A stretch of 64,000 nucleotides of DNA from Vibrio sp. Isolate34 (GCF_022397915.1 NZ_JAKEUO010000016.1:7778-71777); one strand, 5' to 3'; counted from the stretch's first letter, positions 26,075 through 36,022 are shown. Numbers and translations are program-made. The notes: generated by a model not told the origin, from the sequence alone.

Positions 26075-26962
26075 CTAGCCTTGCTTGCGACCAGAGATAC
26101 GACACCACTCTTGTTGCTCGATGATCGGATCAATGTGAAGCTCATCACGATAATAAGTCGCAACATCTTCCGCTTGTGTATCTAAAACACCCGACATCGC
26201 CAGCACACCATTTGGCTTAACTAGGCCTTTAATGATGCCTGAAAGGTCGCGTAATGGACCTGCAAGAATGTTGGCCACAACAACGTCAGCCAGTAAACCT
26301 TCAGGCTGATCTTGTGGCAAGAACACCTCTAGTTGCTCAGCAACGCCATTGCGTTGTGCGTTGTCTTTTGATGCAAGCAGAGCTTGAGGATCAATGTCGA
26401 TCCCGATAACTTTTGCTGCGCCAAGTTTGATCGCTGCGATCGCTAGGATGCCTGAACCACAACCGAAGTCGATCACGGTTTTGCCTGTTAGGTCTAGGCC
26501 TTCAAGCCACTCAAGACACAATGCCGTTGTTGGGTGAGTACCTGTACCGAATGCAAGACCTGGATCCAGCATTACGTTTACAGCGTCAGGCTCAGGGATA
26601 TCGCGCCAGCTAGGGCAGATCCATAAACGCTCACCAAACTTCATTGGGTGGAAGTTGTCCATCCATTCACGTTCCCAATCCTTGTCTTCAATTTGCTCTA
26701 CTTTATGAGCAAAGTCTGCAGGGAACATGTTGCTTGCTTTAATCTGCGCTAGAACGACACCAGTATCAGTCTCAGCGTCGTAAAGCGCGAGAATGTCAGT
26801 ATCACCCCAAAGGCGAGTTTCACCCGGCAGAGGCTCAAATACAGGGGTATCTTGTGCATCCAGGAAAGTTACAGAAAGAGCACCAGTCTCTTCCATTAAC
26901 ATGTCGCCGATTTGTTCGGCATTTTCATTGGTAGCATTAAGCTTGATTTGAATCCAAGGCAT
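26075..26962 (-). CDS. prmA: Ribosomal protein L11 methyltransferase
   Basis: SAM-dependent enzyme that trimethylates lysines and the N-terminus of L11. The 295 residues (E. coli 293) have an N-terminal substrate domain and a Rossmann methyltransferase domain with motif I VIDFGCGSGILAIAA, the preceding LDPGLAFGTGTHPTT, and motif IV VVANILAGPL. Its substrate gene rplK lies at 1834. It follows accC after a terminator, and dusB lies 139 bases downstream. Confidence 0.97.
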   Translation of the reverse strand: MPWIQIKLNATNENAEQIGDMLMEETGALSVTFLDAQDTPVFEPLPGETRLWGDTDILALYDAETDTGVVLAQIKASNMFPADFAHKVEQIEDKDWEREWMDNFHPMKFGERLWICPSWRDIPEPDAVNVMLDPGLAFGTGTHPTTALCLEWLEGLDLTGKTVIDFGCGSGILAIAAIKLGAAKVIGIDIDPQALLASKDNAQRNGVAEQLEVFLPQDQPEGLLADVVVANILAGPLRDLSGIIKGLVKPNGVLAMSGVLDTQAEDVATYYRDELHIDPIIEQQEWCRISGRKQG

Positions 26963-27080
26963 GGCTGCATCTTCTATATGAGAAAAATTGGATGGCGAGT
27001 CTAGCAGAAAATATGAGCAAATTCACCAAAACCCCACGGAATAAAATGGGGATTAAAGATTGAGTTTTTCGGTGCTCTAA

Positions 27081-27111
27081 AAACAAAAATGCTCACCGAA
27101 GTGAGCATTTT
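27081..27111 (-). terminator. Intrinsic terminator of aroQ-accBC
   Basis: A perfect 11-bp stem aaaatgctcac (27086-27096) / gtgagcatttt (27101-27111) with a CGAA loop, followed by a T-rich tract on the minus strand. Confidence 0.9.
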
Positions 27112-27148
27112 AAATGTTCTTAAAAGAACCGATTACTTAGGGCTAGTT

Positions 27149-28492
27149 TTATTGCAGACCAAGCTTCTTCTCAAGGTAGTGGATGTTCGCACCACCGTGT
27201 TGGAAGTTTTCGTCGTTCATAATAGACAGTTGAAGTTCAGTATTAACGTTAATACCTTCAACAATCATTTCACCCAGTGCATTCTTCATACGAGCGATAG
27301 CAACATCACGGTTCTCACCGTAAGTGATCAGCTTACCAATCATTGAATCGTAGTGTGGTGGCACTGTGTAACCTGTGTAGATATGAGATTCCCAACGTAC
27401 GCCCATGCCGCCAGGTGCGTGGAAACGTTCAATCTTACCTGGAGAAGGTAGGAAACGAACTGGATCTTCCGCATTGATACGACATTCGATTGAGTGGCCA
27501 CGCAGTTTAATATCATCTTGTGTGAATGATAGAGGCTGGCCAGCAGCAATACGCAGTTGCTCTTTCACTAGGTCGATACCCGTTACCATTTCAGTAATCG
27601 TGTGCTCAACCTGGATACGAGTGTTCATTTCGATGAAGTAGAACTCACCGTTCTCGTATAGGAATTCAAATGTACCTGCACCGCGGTAACCAATCTCAAG
27701 ACAAGCACGAGTACAGCGTTCGCCGATGTACTTACGCATCTCTTCAGTGATACCTGGAGCGGGTGCTTCTTCCACAACTTTCTGGTGACGACGCTGCATT
27801 GAACAGTCACGCTCACCTAGGTGGATAGCATTACCTTGGCCATCTGCAAGCACTTGTACTTCAATGTGACGTGGGTTTTCTAGGAATTTCTCCATGTAAA
27901 CCATGTCGTTGTTGAAACATGCTTTTGCTTCAGCACGAGTCATCGCGATAGCTTCTGTTAGTTCTGCTTCAGAACGAACAACACGCATACCACGCCCGCC
28001 GCCGCCGCCAGATGCTTTGATGATTACTGGGAAACCAATGCGCTTAGCGTGCGCTTTGTTTTTCGCGTCGTCGTCATCAAGAGGACCATCAGAACCTGGT
28101 ACACAAGGTACGCCAGCTTTCTTCATTGACGTGATAGCTGACACTTTGTCACCCATCATGCGAATGGTTTCAGCTTTAGGGCCAACAAAGATAAAGCCAC
28201 TACGCTCTACCTGTTCTGCAAAGTCTGCATTTTCAGATAGGAAGCCGTAGCCAGGGTGAACGGCTACTGCGCCTGTAACTTCAGCAGCGCTGATGATACG
28301 AGGGATGTTCAGGTAGCTATCGATACCACGAGCTGGACCGATACAAATGGTTTCGTCTGCAAGCAGTACGTGCTTAAGATCACGGTCAGCTGTTGAGTGA
28401 ACAGCTACCGTTTTAATGCCAAGCTCTTTACATGCACGCAGAATACGTAGTGCAATCTCACCACGGTTCGCGATTACTAATTTATCTAACAT
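27149..28492 (-). CDS. accC: Acetyl-CoA carboxylase, biotin carboxylase subunit
   Basis: ATP-grasp enzyme that carboxylates biotin on AccB, the first step of fatty acid synthesis. The 447 residues show the N-terminal KLVIANRGEIALRILRAC, the Gly-rich ATP loop KASGGGGGRGMRVV, and the catalytic-site segments MEKFLENPRHIEVQ and FEFLYENGEFYFIEMNTR. accB is 15 bases upstream and co-transcribed. Confidence 0.99.
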   Translation of the reverse strand: MLDKLVIANRGEIALRILRACKELGIKTVAVHSTADRDLKHVLLADETICIGPARGIDSYLNIPRIISAAEVTGAVAVHPGYGFLSENADFAEQVERSGFIFVGPKAETIRMMGDKVSAITSMKKAGVPCVPGSDGPLDDDDAKNKAHAKRIGFPVIIKASGGGGGRGMRVVRSEAELTEAIAMTRAEAKACFNNDMVYMEKFLENPRHIEVQVLADGQGNAIHLGERDCSMQRRHQKVVEEAPAPGITEEMRKYIGERCTRACLEIGYRGAGTFEFLYENGEFYFIEMNTRIQVEHTITEMVTGIDLVKEQLRIAAGQPLSFTQDDIKLRGHSIECRINAEDPVRFLPSPGKIERFHAPGGMGVRWESHIYTGYTVPPHYDSMIGKLITYGENRDVAIARMKNALGEMIVEGINVNTELQLSIMNDENFQHGGANIHYLEKKLGLQ

Positions 28493-28507
28493 AATGAGTG
28501 CTCTCTA

Positions 28508-28966
28508 TTATTCGATAATGACTAGAGCTTGGTCGAATTCTACTGGTTGACCGTCTTCAACTAGGATAGCGGTAACAACACCAGACTTATCAGCTTCGAT
28601 TTGGTTCATCATTTTCATTGCTTCAACGATACATAGAGTTTCGCCAGCTGTTACTGATTGACCAACTTTAACGAATGGTTTTGCGTCTGGGCTTGGAGCG
28701 CCGTAGAAAGTACCAACCATTGGAGAAAGAACTTGGTGGCCCGTTGGAACTGCTGGAGCCGCTGCTTCTGCTGCTACAGGTGCCGCTGCCGCAGGAGCTG
28801 CTGCCGCTGCTACAGGAGCTGGAGCTGCTGCATATTGAACAGGTGCTACAGGTGCAGTGCTGTTACGACTGATTCGTACTGACTCTTCACCTTCAGAGAT
28901 TTCTAGCTCAGAAATACCAGACTCTTCAACCAATTCGATTAGCTTTTTGATTTTGCGAATATCCAT
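28508..28966 (-). CDS. accB: Acetyl-CoA carboxylase, biotin carboxyl carrier protein
   Basis: Carries the biotin that shuttles CO2 between AccC and AccAD. The 152-residue protein has an N-terminal domain (about 1-35), an Ala/Pro-rich flexible linker (about 38-75) and the biotinyl domain with EAMKMMNQIEAD; the biotinylated residue is Lys118. E. coli AccB is 156 residues and the difference is in the linker. aroQ is 74 bases upstream. Confidence 0.98.
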   Translation of the reverse strand: MDIRKIKKLIELVEESGISELEISEGEESVRISRNSTAPVAPVQYAAAPAPVAAAAAPAAAAPVAAEAAAPAVPTGHQVLSPMVGTFYGAPSPDAKPFVKVGQSVTAGETLCIVEAMKMMNQIEADKSGVVTAILVEDGQPVEFDQALVIIE

Positions 28967-29040
28967 TGTTTCTTTCTCTTTATCTGTTAATTGAACTTAC
29001 TCTATGACTGAGTAGGTTAGTAATAGTTCGTTGTTTATGT

Positions 29041-29490
29041 TTACTTTGAGTTGAGCTTGCTGAGCGCAGCGGTCAAAGCAAATTGATAACCTTGGGCACC
29101 TAAGCCACAAATCACACCTTCTGCTTTATCAGATAGGTAAGAGTGGTGACGGAATGGTTCACGTGCGTGAACATTCGATAGATGGACCTCAATAAATGGG
29201 ATCGCAACGCCAAGTAGTGCATCACGCAGTGCCACACTGGTATGTGTAAAGGCTGCTGGGTTGATAATGATAAAATCAACATTTTGATAAGCACTATGGA
29301 TCGCTTCAATCAGTTCATACTCGCGATTTGACTGTAAGTGAGATAGCTCAACATCGTGTGCTTTCGCTTGCTCGGTCAATGAGCTAATAATCTGGTCAAG
29401 TGTTTGAGAACCGTAGTGTGCCGGCTCTCTTAGGCCTAACAGGTTAAGGTTTGGGCCATTTAAAACTAGAATGCGAAACTTTGTAGACAT
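29041..29490 (-). CDS. aroQ: 3-dehydroquinate dehydratase, type II
   Basis: Shikimate-pathway dehydratase, small dodecameric type II enzyme (149 residues, the family norm). Conserved motifs: LNGPNLNLLGLREPAHYG (with catalytic Tyr), the loop Arg in SNREYELI, INPAAFTHTSVALRDAL and IEVHLSNVHAREPFRHHS. The ATG at 29490 is chosen for the SD AAGGAAG upstream; the frame stays open to 29538. The order aroQ-accB-accC is common in gamma-proteobacteria with type II enzymes, whereas E. coli uses AroD. Confidence 0.97.
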   Translation of the reverse strand: MSTKFRILVLNGPNLNLLGLREPAHYGSQTLDQIISSLTEQAKAHDVELSHLQSNREYELIEAIHSAYQNVDFIIINPAAFTHTSVALRDALLGVAIPFIEVHLSNVHAREPFRHHSYLSDKAEGVICGLGAQGYQFALTAALSKLNSK

Positions 29491-29600
29491 CGTGGGGCTA
29501 TCTTCCTTTATCGTGTTTACGAACGTGAATGTTGCCATTTTATTGAAAATTTGCGGTTAATTTCTAGTGAGAAAAACCCAAATTTAAAAATTAGAACCAG

Positions 29601-29631
29601 ATTATAGCTAATTCAGCGCAAATCGCAGCAA
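29601..29631 (-). promoter_or_regulatory. Promoter of aroQ-accBC
   Basis: Minus strand: TTGCTG (29626-29631), a 19-base spacer and a perfect TATAAT (29601-29606), giving a ~105-base leader. The remainder of the 320-base gap to acs holds the acs terminator and nothing else recognisable. Confidence 0.55.
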
Positions 29632-29738
29632 TTTACTGGTCTAATCTCCTATTGATACAGCATGGAATTGTTACCAACTTAACAAAAAAGTGCCTTAGCC
29701 TTAATTTGGGGCGGGATATTTGAGATCAAGATCAGCCA

Positions 29739-29768
29739 TAAAAAAACCGCCACATAGGTGACGGTTTA
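29739..29768 (-). terminator. Intrinsic terminator of acs
   Basis: aaaccg..cac / gtg..cggttt stem with one internal mismatch, followed on the minus strand by a T run of seven. Confidence 0.8.
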
Positions 29769-29812
29769 GGTAAGGTCTGTTTTAAACAGTAATCCAGGGT
29801 GTGACTGGTTGC

Positions 29813-31762
29813 TTATGCCAGTTCTGCTTTCTCGGCAATCAGCTTATCAACCACACTTGGGTCTGCCAAAGTAGAGGTATCACCTAGGTTACCTGTATCA
29901 CCGGTAGCAATCTTACGCAGGATACGACGCATGATTTTACCTGAACGAGTTTTCGGTAATGAGTCGGTCCAGTGCAGTACATCTGGCGTTGCGATTGGGC
30001 CAATCTCTTTACGTACCCAGTCTTTCACTTCTTTATGAAGTTCAGCTGTTGGGAACTCGCCATCATTCAGCGTGATGTAAGCGTAAATTGCTTGGCCTTT
30101 AATATCGTGAGGAATACCCACAATCGCTGCCTCTGCAATCTTATCGAACGCTACTAGAGCCGATTCAATCTCTGCAGTACCCATACGGTGACCAGACACG
30201 TTAAGTACGTCATCAACGCGACCAGTAATCCAGTAGTAGCCGTCTTCATCACGACGCGCGCCATCACTGGTGAAGTACATGCCTTTAAACGTAGAGAAGT
30301 AAGTCTGTTCAAAGCGGTCATGATCGCCATGAACAGTACGCATTTGGCCCGGCCAAGAATCTAGGATTACTAGGTTGCCGTCAGTTGCGCCCTCAATGAT
30401 GTTACCCATGTTATCAACCAGTGCCGGTTGTACACCGAAGAATGGACGCGTTGCTGAACCTGGTTTTAGGTCGGTTGCGCCCGGTAGTGGTGCGATTAAG
30501 ATGCCGCCCGTTTCAGTTTGCCACCATGTATCAACAATTGGAGACTGCTCATTACCAATCGTTTTGTAGTACCACTCCCACGCTTCTGGGTTGATAGGTT
30601 CACCTACTGAGCCCATGATTCTTAGGCTGTCACGAGAAGTACCTTCAACCGCTTCATTGCCTTTCGCCATCAATGCACGAATAGCCGTTGGCGCAGTATA
30701 AAGAATATTAACTTGGTGCTTATCGACCACTTCACTCATGCGGCTGGTGTTCGGGTAGTTCGGCACGCCTTCAAACAGAATGGTTTTTGCACCATTAGCT
30801 AGCGGCCCGTATACAAGGTATGTGTGACCCGTGATCCAACCCACATCGGCTGTACACCAGAAGGTTTCGCCTTCTTGGTAATCGAATACATATTTAAAGG
30901 TCATCGCTGCATAAACAAGGTAACCACCTGTGGTGTGCATAACACCTTTAGGTTTGCCCGTTGAGCCTGACGTGTAAAGGATGAACAGTGGATCTTCTGC
31001 GTTCATCTCTTCTGGTGGGCAATCTGCCGATACGTTTGCAATAGCATCGTGCCACCAAACATCACGGTGTTCATGCCAAGCAACATCACCGCCAGTACGT
31101 TTGAATACCACAACCTTCTCGATGTTCTTCACTTCAGGGTTAGTTAGCGCTTCATCAACGTTTTTCTTAAGTGGAACAGCACGGCCGCCACGCACGCCTT
31201 CATCGGCAGTGATAACGACTTTAGAATTTGAATCGATAATACGACCAGACAGAGCTTCTGGTGAGAAACCACCAAATACTACCGTGTGAACTGCACCAAT
31301 ACGGGTACATGCCAGCATTGCTACTGCCGCTTCTGGCACCATTGGCATGTATAAACAAACCACATCACCTTTACGTACGCCTTGCTCTTTCAGAGCATTT
31401 GAAAACAGGCACACTTCTTTGTGTAGTTCATTAAAAGTTAGGGTTTTATCATCGGCAGGATCATCGCCTTCCCAGATGATAGCGACTTCATCACCGCGTT
31501 CAGCAAGGTGACGGTCGATACAGTTAGCCGATACGTTAAGCGTGCCATCTTCAAACCAGCGGATGTCGATATGACCAGGGTCGAAAGAGGTATTCTTTAC
31601 CTGTGTGAAAGGCTTAATCCAATCAACGATTTTTCCATGTTCACCCCAAAAGCCTTCAGGGTCAGAAACAGATTGCTGGTACATGGCTAGGTAAGTGTCA
31701 TTATCCGCGTGTGTGGTTGATTTAATATTTTCTTTTACCGGATAAACGTGGGCTTCACTCAT
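29813..31762 (-). CDS. acs: Acetyl-CoA synthetase (AMP-forming)
   Basis: High-affinity acetate activation: acetate + ATP + CoA to acetyl-CoA via acetyl-AMP. The 649 residues (E. coli 652) show the adenylate-forming core YTSGSTGKPKGVMHTTGG, DTWWQTETGG, the hinge and SGHRMGTAEIES. The C-terminal TRSGKIMRRILRK contains the Lys that is acetylated for control in other bacteria. In V. cholerae acs is activated by CrbSR; both partners lie in this window. Confidence 0.99.
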   Translation of the reverse strand: MSEAHVYPVKENIKSTTHADNDTYLAMYQQSVSDPEGFWGEHGKIVDWIKPFTQVKNTSFDPGHIDIRWFEDGTLNVSANCIDRHLAERGDEVAIIWEGDDPADDKTLTFNELHKEVCLFSNALKEQGVRKGDVVCLYMPMVPEAAVAMLACTRIGAVHTVVFGGFSPEALSGRIIDSNSKVVITADEGVRGGRAVPLKKNVDEALTNPEVKNIEKVVVFKRTGGDVAWHEHRDVWWHDAIANVSADCPPEEMNAEDPLFILYTSGSTGKPKGVMHTTGGYLVYAAMTFKYVFDYQEGETFWCTADVGWITGHTYLVYGPLANGAKTILFEGVPNYPNTSRMSEVVDKHQVNILYTAPTAIRALMAKGNEAVEGTSRDSLRIMGSVGEPINPEAWEWYYKTIGNEQSPIVDTWWQTETGGILIAPLPGATDLKPGSATRPFFGVQPALVDNMGNIIEGATDGNLVILDSWPGQMRTVHGDHDRFEQTYFSTFKGMYFTSDGARRDEDGYYWITGRVDDVLNVSGHRMGTAEIESALVAFDKIAEAAIVGIPHDIKGQAIYAYITLNDGEFPTAELHKEVKDWVRKEIGPIATPDVLHWTDSLPKTRSGKIMRRILRKIATGDTGNLGDTSTLADPSVVDKLIAEKAELA

Positions 31763-31980
31763 TGCATCTCTCCTTGTGCCTACATTCCTAATGAACTGGC
31801 AACTTCCTTTGTGTTCAGTTTTTAGGTCTATTACAGAACCGTCTTTGTGTTATCACTCTCGGCTAGGACGGCGATTTCCACAATTAGACTTTAGGATGAG
31901 ACGCCGCTTTTCACTTACAAAATAGCGAGTTAAGTTCATTTTTGAGATGTTGCTCTCTATGTAGAAAGCCAGTGGTTGAA

Positions 31981-32613
31981 TTAAGAATAAGAAGAGTTGA
32001 AGCGGGGCAGGTCACCGTGTTTCAGGCGAACAAAGATCAGCGCAGCGGAGATAGCGTCTTGTAATGCATCATGTTTATTGACCGGAATCGGCAAATCAAG
32101 CTGGCGACAGATGGCATCCATACTGAGATCGAAGTAGGCATTGGGCAACTGTCTTTCGAGTTTGTCTTGATAGAGTTGGCTCACTTCGACTAATCGGTTA
32201 GGCAGCGGAAATCCGAGCTGTTTTAAACAGGCACGGTCGAGAATTTTCTTGTCATAGCGGATGTGATAGCCGACTAAAGGACGATTACCAATGAAGCTTA
32301 GTAGCTCAATTAGAGCCTGTTTTTCTTCGATTCCATGCTTGAGATCTTGATGGCGAATGCGGTGGATTTTTATCGAATTGCAATCGAGCGATTGAGGCGC
32401 CCGCAGCCGCACTTCAAAAGGTTGGCTGGTGATGATTCGGTTACCGATGATCTTCGTTGCGGCAATGGTCACCAGTTCGGCTTGATTGGGATCGAGGCTG
32501 GTGGTTTCACAATCGAGTGAAACATATTCTTGATGAACAGGCGCAGTAAACAGAGGCTGATACGGAGAGCCTTTGAGCTTGTGATGCCAGTAGTAGCGAA
32601 CCAGTCTATTCAT
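31981..32613 (-). CDS. DnaQ-like 3'-5' exonuclease family protein
   Basis: A 210-residue DEDD-type exonuclease domain. ExoI is SLDCETTSLDP (first Asp and Glu of the metal site), ExoII is VGYHIRYDKKILDRA, and ExoIII is NKHDALQDAISAAL with the His-x4-Asp of the DEDDh class. It sits 11 bases after the DUF294 gene, and both lie next to acs. This exonuclease + cNMP/CBS/DUF294 pair recurs beside acetate genes in proteobacteria. Its target is unknown; a simple DNA-repair role is not supported by the context. Confidence 0.85.
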   Translation of the reverse strand: MNRLVRYYWHHKLKGSPYQPLFTAPVHQEYVSLDCETTSLDPNQAELVTIAATKIIGNRIITSQPFEVRLRAPQSLDCNSIKIHRIRHQDLKHGIEEKQALIELLSFIGNRPLVGYHIRYDKKILDRACLKQLGFPLPNRLVEVSQLYQDKLERQLPNAYFDLSMDAICRQLDLPIPVNKHDALQDAISAALIFVRLKHGDLPRFNSSYS

Positions 32614-32624
32614 CGTTCAATCGC

Positions 32625-34457
32625 CTAGTCCCTTATTTGATAGTGGTAGCCGAGCCATTGCTTGAATTTCTTAACCACGTGCAGGCTATGACGAAGCAGA
32701 TCTCGGTCAGCTCGTTCCATTAGTTTGACGTCTATTTTATTGCTGCTGTGTTGTTGCGATAGGCGTTGCGATAAGCGCCACTTAAAGAACTGCTTGAGCG
32801 CTTCATTGAGGTTATCCGCGGTGCTTTGCTCTAGTACCTTCTTACTCACGAGATGCTCAATGCGTTCGAAGGTGTTATTGACCGTCACACCATGTTCAAG
32901 GCTCAGCGCTCTGACACCGTGCACGAGAGGGAAAATACCGCCTTGTTTGATGTCGAGTCCTGACTTGGATTGTTTCACATTACCAAACAGGGTCAGGGGA
33001 ACCGAGAAGTTCAGAGCAGGGCGGCAGAACTCGGTCAGAATCAACTCTTGTCCGAGCATCAAATCACTCAAGTGCTGTTTGACCGGTTTGAGTAGTTCTC
33101 TGTTTCCCGCCACGGCGTGTGCGTCCGCCATGATGGCGATATCCATCACGGTCTCTGGCGTTGCTTTTCTTACCCAACTGGTGAGGGTTTGTTTCCACTC
33201 TTGCTCTGAATGCACCCATTTCGGATTGTTGACCATCACGTTGCCCGGGCATAACGGATACCCCAATTGCTGCAGTGTGTGGGTGAGGTCGTTCATGGCA
33301 CTTTGACATTGATGCCACTCCAAACCATCTTGAATAATCAGAGCGTTGTCTTGATCGGTTTTGAGAATTTGCTCCCCGCGCCCCTCAGAACCCAATACGA
33401 TCAGGCAGCAATGATTGTGCAGCGCTGGCGGGATAACCAACTCAAACGCCTTCTCTATAATCTGTTCATTTACTGCTGAAATTAGCTCCATGATAAAGCG
33501 TGTACGAATGCCATTACTGAGTAAGCTTTCGACCAATTGACGCTGCTTGTTGGAAGCCATGGCCAACTCTTCAATGCTGGTGGCTCGCGCAATTCGCAGA
33601 GTTAGCACGTGCGAGTGAGTGGAGAACGCACTGAGTATTTGCGTCATATCGACCATGCCCACTGCGTTTTGACCATCACAAACCATCAGCCTTTTTACAC
33701 GATTTCGGGTCATAGTGATCATGGCATTAAACAAAAAATCGCCTTGATTAACATGTAAAACAGGGAAGGTTGCTATCTCGCCAACCGCAGTATCGAGCGG
33801 GAGATTATCGAGCATCACCGCGTGCAATAAATTGGTTCGTGTGACGATTCCATACGGAAAGGTACATGATGATCCAAAAGCTTTTGGATCATCATGATCT
33901 AAATGAACCAGAGCCGAGTCCAACCCTTGCTCTTTAAGGGTTTGAGTCACTTGGTTAATCGGTTGTTCGGGTTCGAGTATCAGTGGTGGGTGATAAATAG
34001 ATTCGTCGACTTTGGTCAGTATGAACTCAGCAAGATTCTGTTGCTGCTGAGCCGCTTCAATCAATGCTTTTCGGGTTGAGAGGTTACTATCAAAATAAGC
34101 CGCGAACTGACCATTGGCGTGGTAAAGCTCAAGGAAGATATCGGTTGGTAATAGATAACTTAAGGTATCTTCCAGCGCGATATATTGGTGCTTGGTGTGA
34201 GGCTCAAACTGACTACGCACATCGAAAATATCGTCATTGGCATAGTGCGCGTAGATCTCACCATCGCTGCTGGCACGCTCTTCGACGGCCCCTTTAATCA
34301 GAATATGCAGATGGCGACTTGGGCGGTCGGCCTCCAAGATCACCTCGTGCGCTCGGTAATAAACCACATCTAATGAGGAACGCAGCGTTAACTGTTCCGC
34401 GTCGGACAGGCTGTCGAAGGGCGGGTGCTGCATATTAAATTTATCAGGCATAAGCAT
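32625..34457 (-). CDS. cNMP-binding / CBS / DUF294 nucleotidyltransferase-like protein
   Basis: A 610-residue cytoplasmic protein. It has a cyclic-nucleotide-binding-like domain (about 15-125), two CBS motifs (about 150-280), a DUF294 nucleotidyltransferase fold with VLGSEGRGEQILKTDQDNAL (about 350-370) and a helical DUF294_C domain (about 470-600). Family members are thought to be signalling proteins resembling GlnD-type nucleotidyl transferases; substrate unknown. It precedes the exonuclease gene by 11 bases. The ATG at 34457 lacks a clear SD and the start is uncertain by a few codons. Confidence 0.85.
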   Translation of the reverse strand: MLMPDKFNMQHPPFDSLSDAEQLTLRSSLDVVYYRAHEVILEADRPSRHLHILIKGAVEERASSDGEIYAHYANDDIFDVRSQFEPHTKHQYIALEDTLSYLLPTDIFLELYHANGQFAAYFDSNLSTRKALIEAAQQQQNLAEFILTKVDESIYHPPLILEPEQPINQVTQTLKEQGLDSALVHLDHDDPKAFGSSCTFPYGIVTRTNLLHAVMLDNLPLDTAVGEIATFPVLHVNQGDFLFNAMITMTRNRVKRLMVCDGQNAVGMVDMTQILSAFSTHSHVLTLRIARATSIEELAMASNKQRQLVESLLSNGIRTRFIMELISAVNEQIIEKAFELVIPPALHNHCCLIVLGSEGRGEQILKTDQDNALIIQDGLEWHQCQSAMNDLTHTLQQLGYPLCPGNVMVNNPKWVHSEQEWKQTLTSWVRKATPETVMDIAIMADAHAVAGNRELLKPVKQHLSDLMLGQELILTEFCRPALNFSVPLTLFGNVKQSKSGLDIKQGGIFPLVHGVRALSLEHGVTVNNTFERIEHLVSKKVLEQSTADNLNEALKQFFKWRLSQRLSQQHSSNKIDVKLMERADRDLLRHSLHVVKKFKQWLGYHYQIRD

Positions 34458-34687
34458 CGAAACAATTGGGAGTCTTTACTTAGTCTGGCAAATTACCAGC
34501 GAAGCTCCAGACGACTTTAGTCTAAATGCGAGAATGGGTATCGATGAGAGTGAGATATTTCATTGAAATGCGATATTCAAACTAATTGAATATGGGAATA
34601 CTATCCCAGTAATAATTCCCTTTTTCATCGTATGCGAGATAGGCATAATTAGTGCTGCCTTTTTCCGCACATTTTTATAGGTTATTT

Positions 34688-35893
34688 ATGTTTAGCCCTT
34701 CCCCTTATGGCTGGATCTCTCAGTATTTTCTTGGTTTCTTTTTTGCCTATGGCGTTTATCTGCCATTTTGGGCGCTGTGGTTTGAAGACCAAGGCGTTTC
34801 TGCGGGGGACATTGGTGTATTGATTGGTGTGGGTTTGGCTACGCGTTGTGTTGCCAACTTTGTGATAACACCACGTATCTATAAAGTTGAGCATTTAATG
34901 CCAGCACTGCGTTGCCTCAGTTTTGTCGCGCTATTATTTGTTGGTTTCCATTTCTTTACTGGTGGTAGCTTTTTATTGATGCTACTAGCAACGGTAATGT
35001 TCAACCTCTGCTATGGACCGATTATTCCGCTCTCGGATGCAATGGCGAACCATTACAGCCGTCTTAAGATGCTCGACTACGGACGTACACGCTTGTGGGG
35101 TTCAGTGGCATTTATTGCGGGTTCTACCGTGGTTGGTTATCTGGTGGCTGAATTTGGCACGGATATGATCTTATATACTGCGCTGGCAGGGGTGTTGGTT
35201 TCTCTGTTGCTCGCGATGAGAAACCCAAACGTGATGCCGGTGACAGAGTCTGAGCAAGTCGCTGAAAGACCTAAACTTGGCCAACTATTACGTGAATCTT
35301 CGGTAGTGAAGTTTCTTGCATTGATGGCACTGCTTCAAGGAAGCCACGCCGCGTATTACAGTTTTAGTGCGATTTACTGGAAAGAGGCGGGGCACTCTGA
35401 GGCTATCATCGGTTATCTGTGGAGCTTGGCTGTGGTTGCTGAGGTGGCAGTATTTGCTCTGAGCAAGCGACTGTTTGCTGGATTATCATTACGCACTCTG
35501 TTTGTGATTGCTGGCATCGGGGTTATGGCTCGTTGGGGGATCACCGCATCAACGACCGCGATTCCAGTATTGATAGTGGCTCAGCTGTTGCACGGGGTGA
35601 CATTTGCGATGGCACATATCGCTGCGATTCAATACATTCAGTCTCAAGAGTCGAACAAAATGGTGGCACTGCAGGCGCTTTACAATGCGATACCACTTGG
35701 TGCTTTTATCGCGATAATGACGACCCTAAGTGGTTGGGGCTACGAATTGTGGGGCGCGAATATCTTCTGGGCGATGGCTGCGATGGGTGGACTGGCACTG
35801 TTTATCAAGCTGGATGAAAGAAGCTCTGTGGTTGAGATTAATCAAACAGTCGCGGAAAACTCGGATTCAAAGCAATCTGAAGCACATAGTTAA
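34688..35893 (+). CDS. MFS transporter, HcaT-like (PPP family)
   Basis: A 401-residue major-facilitator permease with about 12 hydrophobic segments. The N-terminus (YFLGFFFAYGVYLPFWALWF) and the loop GRTRLWGSVAF match the phenylpropionate permease HcaT family. The actual substrate is unknown. The ATG at 34688 (TAGG 6 bases upstream) is preferred over a GTG at 34652. It is divergent from the DUF294 gene and ends at a strong terminator before crbS. Confidence 0.85.
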   Translation: MFSPSPYGWISQYFLGFFFAYGVYLPFWALWFEDQGVSAGDIGVLIGVGLATRCVANFVITPRIYKVEHLMPALRCLSFVALLFVGFHFFTGGSFLLMLLATVMFNLCYGPIIPLSDAMANHYSRLKMLDYGRTRLWGSVAFIAGSTVVGYLVAEFGTDMILYTALAGVLVSLLLAMRNPNVMPVTESEQVAERPKLGQLLRESSVVKFLALMALLQGSHAAYYSFSAIYWKEAGHSEAIIGYLWSLAVVAEVAVFALSKRLFAGLSLRTLFVIAGIGVMARWGITASTTAIPVLIVAQLLHGVTFAMAHIAAIQYIQSQESNKMVALQALYNAIPLGAFIAIMTTLSGWGYELWGANIFWAMAAMGGLALFIKLDERSSVVEINQTVAENSDSKQSEAHS

Positions 35894-35973
35894 TGGCTAC
35901 GCTTGATATTTAAAGCCCAAAGCACAGAATTTAAGCGATGCGATTGAGTTAATTCCACATCCTTAGTTAAATG

Positions 35974-36000
35974 AAACCTCTCCCTATGGAGAGGTTTTTT
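35974..36000 (+). terminator. Intrinsic terminator of the MFS gene
   Basis: A perfect 10-bp stem aaacctctcc / ggagaggttt, tetraloop, then T run; it ends 22 bases before the crbS start. Confidence 0.92.
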
Positions 36001-36022
36001 ATGGATGAAGAAAGGGTTTTCA

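Noticed and set aside
27897..28250. Long open frames antisense to accC, rpoB, rpoC, acs, dsbD and other genes
   Set aside because: They mirror codon bias of the real genes, lack SD sequences and encode low-complexity shadow proteins.
31763..31980. Shared CrbR motif between acs and symporter upstream regions
   Set aside because: Only the short word TAAAGT near ATCC is common and the spacing differs; not enough for a site.
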